From NCBI RefSeq assembly GCF_000426645.1, contig NZ_AUFT01000008.1, positions 186,001 to 250,000 on the forward strand: a DNA stretch of 64,000 nucleotides, given 5' to 3'. This DNA comes from Nakamurella lactea DSM 19367. GTDB lineage: Bacteria > Actinomycetota > Actinomycetes > Mycobacteriales > Nakamurellaceae. This document shows, piece by piece, positions 60,903 through 64,000 of the stretch (within the stretch, counting starts at the first letter, position 1; each line of letters starts with the position of its first letter). The notes under the pieces were generated by a model that did not search any database, had not been told where the DNA came from, and was given only the letters and a program-made list of their open reading frames with translations. A program made the position numbers and the translations under genes.

Positions 60903-62012
60903 ATGCCCCCCGTTGTTCCTCGCTCGCCCGCCGGTCGCGCCCACCGTCGGCGGGTTCTCGTCATTCCGTTGATCGTCATCGCCCTGCTGAGCGCGGCCTG
61001 TGCCTCACCGGCGTCGAATGCCGCCGGAACGGCCGTCCCGACCGCGCCGCCGACCGGCGCATCATCGTCCGGCACCGCGCCGACCGGCGCGTCACCGTCC
61101 GGCACCGCGGGGCCGCCCGCGGCCCAAGCCGGCTTCCCGGTCACCATCGACAACTGCGGCACCCAGGTCACCGTCGACGCGCCGCCACAACGGATCCTGG
61201 CCATCAAGTCCACCTCGCTGGAGCTGCTGCTCGCCCTCGGGGTGGGTGACCGGGTGGTCGGCCAGGCGTTCGTCGACAGCCCGGTTCCGGCGCAGTGGAC
61301 CGCGGCCGCCGGCAAGATCCCGGTGATCTCCGACCAGGCGCCGGCGCAGGAACCGGTGCTCGAGCTGGAACCCGACCTCATCGTCGCCGGCTGGGAGTCC
61401 AACCTGGCGGCCGACACGGCCGGCAAGCGCGACACGTTGGCCGCCAAGGGAATCGCCAGCTACGTGTCCCCGGCGGCCTGCAAGGAGAAGCAGTACCAGC
61501 CGGCGAAGCTGACCTACCAGCTGCTCTTCGACGAGTTCGCCGAGCTCGGCCGGTTGCTGGGTGTCTCCGACAAGGCCGCGGCGTTGATCGCGCAACAGCA
61601 ACAGCTGCTCACCACGGTGCAGAAGGCGAAGGCCGGCACCACCGCACTGTGGTGGTCGTCCGGGACCGACACCCCGTACGTCGGTGCCGGTATCGGCGCC
61701 CCACAGATGGTGATGGACGCCGCAGGGCTGACGAACATCGCGGCCGACGTCAAGGACACCTGGACGTCGCTCGGCTGGGAGCCGATCATCGCGGCGAACC
61801 CGGACGTGATCGTGCTGGTCGACGCGTCCTGGAACCCGGCGACGAAGAAGATCGCGGACCTGCAGAACAATCCGGCGACCGCCCGGCTGGACGCGGTCGT
61901 CCACCATCGGTACATCGTCGTCCCGTTCGCGGCCGCCGAGGCCGGCGTCCGGTCGGTCCAGGCGGCCGTCGACGTCGGCGCGAAGGCGCGACAGCTGGGG
62001 TTCGGCGACTGA
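60903..62012 (+). CDS. Substrate-binding lipoprotein, proposed F420-0 ABC importer
   Basis: 369 residues. Lipobox LLSAAC after a basic signal peptide, a Ser/Thr/Pro-rich linker, then a cobalamin/siderophore-type binding fold: FPVTIDNCGTQVTVDAPPQR, AIKSTSLELLLALGVGDRVVG, LELEPDLIVAGWESNLAAD, YVSPAACKEKQYQP. This resembles the binding protein of the three-gene cassette assigned as an F420-0 transporter in F420-producing actinobacteria; siderophore or corrinoid uptake is the alternative. GGAGG eight bases before ATG 60903. Followed by the permease with a one-base overlap. Confidence 0.8.
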   Translation: MPPVVPRSPAGRAHRRRVLVIPLIVIALLSAACASPASNAAGTAVPTAPPTGASSSGTAPTGASPSGTAGPPAAQAGFPVTIDNCGTQVTVDAPPQRILAIKSTSLELLLALGVGDRVVGQAFVDSPVPAQWTAAAGKIPVISDQAPAQEPVLELEPDLIVAGWESNLAADTAGKRDTLAAKGIASYVSPAACKEKQYQPAKLTYQLLFDEFAELGRLLGVSDKAAALIAQQQQLLTTVQKAKAGTTALWWSSGTDTPYVGAGIGAPQMVMDAAGLTNIAADVKDTWTSLGWEPIIAANPDVIVLVDASWNPATKKIADLQNNPATARLDAVVHHRYIVVPFAAAEAGVRSVQAAVDVGAKARQLGFGD

Positions 62013-63067
62013 TGGTCACCACCGCATCCAGGACCAGCCGGCCCACCGCCACCAGGCGGCGCCGGGCCGGCGTGTGGGGCTGGGCGATCGTGCTGGCGGC
62101 CGCGCTGCTGCTGACCCTGACCTTCGCGGTCACCGTCGGCTCGGCCGGCATCGGCATGGTGGACGTTTGGCGCACCGTGGCCGCGCACCTGCATCTCGGC
62201 ACCAGCCCGCTGAGCCCGATCCGGGACGGCATCGTCTGGGATCTGCGGCTCACCAGGGTGCTGACGGCGGCCGCGGTCGGCGGCGCGCTCGCCATGTCCG
62301 GCGCGGTGATGCAGGCGATCACCCGCAACCAGCTCGCCGATCCGTACCTGCTCGGGCTGTCGTCCGGGGCCTCGCTCGGCGCGGTCGCGGTACTGATGCT
62401 CGGCGTCGGCCTGCTGCTGCCGGTCGCGGCATTCCTGGGCGCCCTGCTGGCGCTGGTCACCACCCTGCTGCTGGCGCGCAGCCTCGGGCCGATCTCGCCG
62501 TCGCGGACGATCCTGGCCGGGATGACGGTCTCCGCGCTGGCCTCCGCGATCGCCTCGATGTTGATCTTCTGGAACGTCACCGGCGATTCCTACCGGGAGA
62601 TCCTCAACTGGCTGCTCGGCTCGTTGGCCGGATCGGACTGGACCACCACCTGGACGGTGTGGCTCGCGCTGCTCGTGGTCGGGGTACCGCTGGCGGCCAG
62701 CGGCCGGCTGTTGGACGCCTTCGTCTTCGGCGACACCGCCGCCGCATCACTGGGCATCAACGTGTCCGGAGCCAGGTGGCTGCTGCTCGGCTCCACCGCG
62801 CTGCTGACCGGCGTGGCCGTCTCGGTGTCCGGGTCGATCGGATTCGTCGGGCTGGTGCTGCCGAATGCGGTGCGGCTGGTGGTCGGCTTCCGGCATCGGG
62901 TACTGCTGCCGGTCAGCGCCGTGGTCGGCGCGATCTTCATGGTCTGGGTGGACACCGGCGCCCGCACCCTGTTCGAGCCGCGGGAACTGCCGGTGGGCAT
63001 CATCACGGTGCTGGTCGGTGCGCCATTGTTCGCGATCGTGTTGTGGCGCAACAGGAGCCGATCATGA
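62012..63067 (+). CDS. FecCD-type permease, proposed F420-0 ABC importer
   Basis: 351 residues, about ten membrane helices. Family motifs: RLTRVLTAAAVGGALAMSGAVMQAITRNQLADPYLLGLSSGASLGA and SGSIGFVGLVLPNAVRLVVG. This is the BtuC/FecD permease fold used by metal-chelate and corrinoid importers. ATG overlaps the preceding stop by one base, and its stop overlaps the ATPase start by four. Confidence 0.87.
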   Translation: MVTTASRTSRPTATRRRRAGVWGWAIVLAAALLLTLTFAVTVGSAGIGMVDVWRTVAAHLHLGTSPLSPIRDGIVWDLRLTRVLTAAAVGGALAMSGAVMQAITRNQLADPYLLGLSSGASLGAVAVLMLGVGLLLPVAAFLGALLALVTTLLLARSLGPISPSRTILAGMTVSALASAIASMLIFWNVTGDSYREILNWLLGSLAGSDWTTTWTVWLALLVVGVPLAASGRLLDAFVFGDTAAASLGINVSGARWLLLGSTALLTGVAVSVSGSIGFVGLVLPNAVRLVVGFRHRVLLPVSAVVGAIFMVWVDTGARTLFEPRELPVGIITVLVGAPLFAIVLWRNRSRS

Positions 63068-63894
63068 CCGAGTCGAACATGACGGGGTCGGACATGACGG
63101 GATCGAACAGGGTCCTGTCGGTCGCCGGGCTGACGTTCTCCGTTGGCCGCAAGACCCTGGTCGACCACGCGGCGTTCTCGGCGCCGGCCGGCCGGATCAT
63201 CGCCCTGGTCGGGCCGAACGGTGCCGGCAAGTCGACCCTGATGCGGATGATCAGCGGCGCGCTGCCGGCCGAGCGGCCGGAGCTGGCCGAGGTGAGCCTG
63301 GGCGGCGAGAACCTACTGCGGCTGTCCAGGCGGGAGCGGGCCCGCCGGGTCGCCCTGGTCGAGCAGCAGGCCAGCACCGAGTTCGCCGTGACGGTCGAGC
63401 AGGTGGTCGCCCTGGGGCGGACCCCGCACCGCGGCTGGTGGGCGGCAGAGTCCGACGGCGATGTCGTCGAGGCTGCCATGCAGCGGGCCGGCGTGACGCA
63501 GTGGGCACGGCGGCTGCTCGGCACCCTGTCCGGCGGCGAGCAGCAACGGGTCCAGCTCGCCAGGGCGCTGGCTCAGCAGCCCCGGCTGATGCTGCTCGAC
63601 GAACCCACGAACCATCTGGACGTCGCTGCGCAGCTCGACATGTTCGGCCTGCTCCGCGAGCTCGCCGATGTCGAGGGGATGACCATTCTCGTTGCGTTGC
63701 ATGATCTTTCCGCCGCAGCGGCGCATTGTGACGAGGCAGTGGTGCTCGACGCCGGCCGGGTGGTCGCCGCCGGCCCGGTCACCGAGGCACTCGACCCGCT
63801 GGTCCTTGAGCAGATCTACGGCGTGCGGGTCGACGTGCTGCTGCATCCGCGGACCCAGCGACCGGTGATCGTCTTCAGCCGGGGCGCCGGCTAG
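63064..63894 (+). CDS. ATP-binding protein, proposed F420-0 ABC importer
   Basis: 276 residues. Walker A LVGPNGAGKST, Q-loop region RVALVEQQAS, signature LSGGEQQRVQLARAL, Walker B LMLLDEPTNHLD, and switch His in VALHDLS. FecE/BtuD type. The N-terminus repeats MTGSDMTGSN-like units, unusual for the family. Third gene of the cassette, coupled to the permease by an ATGA overlap. Confidence 0.9.
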   Translation: MTESNMTGSDMTGSNRVLSVAGLTFSVGRKTLVDHAAFSAPAGRIIALVGPNGAGKSTLMRMISGALPAERPELAEVSLGGENLLRLSRRERARRVALVEQQASTEFAVTVEQVVALGRTPHRGWWAAESDGDVVEAAMQRAGVTQWARRLLGTLSGGEQQRVQLARALAQQPRLMLLDEPTNHLDVAAQLDMFGLLRELADVEGMTILVALHDLSAAAAHCDEAVVLDAGRVVAAGPVTEALDPLVLEQIYGVRVDVLLHPRTQRPVIVFSRGAG

Positions 63895-63915
63895 CCGGTG
63901 CCCTATCCTGACCCG

Positions 63916-64000
63916 GTGCCGTCGCGAGTGGGTTGGGTCTTGCCGATCGATCGGGTGCCGCCGCGTGACGCGGTGACCCTGGCCGAACAGGCCGACGCCG
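63916..64000 (+). CDS. Start of an unidentified protein (3' end outside window)
   Basis: GTG 63916 opens a frame reading MPSRVGWVLPIDRVPPRDAV then TLAEQADA to the edge. TATCCT seven bases upstream suggests a leaderless transcript. The VGWVLPIDRVP...AVTLAEQADA pattern recalls the N-terminus of luciferase-like F420-dependent oxidoreductases, which would suit the F420-0 transporter, but 28 residues are too few to be sure. Confidence 0.45.
   Translation, partial: MPSRVGWVLPIDRVPPRDAVTLAEQADA

Overview
The window is high-GC DNA from an actinobacterium. The block PadR regulator - ino1 / DUF5318 gene / GT87 membrane glycosyltransferase / rpsF-ssb-rpsR-rplI / dnaB follows the order of the mycobacterial Rv0046c-Rv0058 region. 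Inositol-3-phosphate synthase, a proposed F420-0 transporter and many GTG and probably leaderless starts also fit Actinomycetota. A Nakamurella/Frankineae-like soil actinobacterium is my guess; no marker here fixes the genus.

Layout. 1-7.8 kb: an ABC-F ATPase (5' end outside the window), SthA transhydrogenase, a small membrane protein, an MFS sugar porter, ino1 with its PadR neighbour, and an EamA-like transporter. 7.9-17 kb: DUF5318 protein, a membrane esterase with a coupled small membrane protein, a divergent MprF-like aminoacyl-lipid synthase, GT87, a ketopantoate reductase homologue, then the S6-SSB-S18-L9 operon. The place where mycobacteria carry ponA1 holds the esterase and MprF-like genes instead. 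17-20 kb: a membrane-embedded alpha/beta hydrolase-like protein and a lipoprotein, both on the minus strand. 20.5-26.5 kb: dnaB, then a lower-GC DUF4365-type gene interrupted by one in-frame amber codon, then a second, diverged copy of the last 77 codons of dnaB, then a Xre-RES toxin-antitoxin pair. This looks like accessory or defence DNA acquired at the dnaB 3' end.

27.4-37.1 kb: a GntR-controlled operon on the minus strand: sugar-binding lipoprotein, two permeases, NagB-like protein, GH4, BadF-type sugar kinase, GH3. It suggests import, phosphorylation and hydrolysis of a beta-linked (amino)sugar oligomer. 37.1-37.5 kb holds remains of a TetR/quinone-oxidoreductase pair.

37.6-60.1 kb is the most unusual region. 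Two homologous gene pairs, each a Tat-exported protein of about 820 residues followed by a secreted FG-GAP/VCBS beta-propeller, sit at opposite ends and point toward each other. Between them lie a secreted GH43-VCBS protein, an enolase-superfamily enzyme, RidA, an IclR regulator, a Gfo/Idh/MocA dehydrogenase, a creatininase-family hydrolase, three overlapping amidohydrolases, a DapA-family lyase, a sugar ABC importer without an ATPase, and an aldose epimerase. I read this as a secreted depolymerisation system joined to uptake and oxidative catabolism of an unusual sugar or sugar-acid unit. 60.3-64 kb: a decayed LuxR fragment, a three-gene ABC importer of the proposed F420-0 type behind a structured leader, and the start of another gene.
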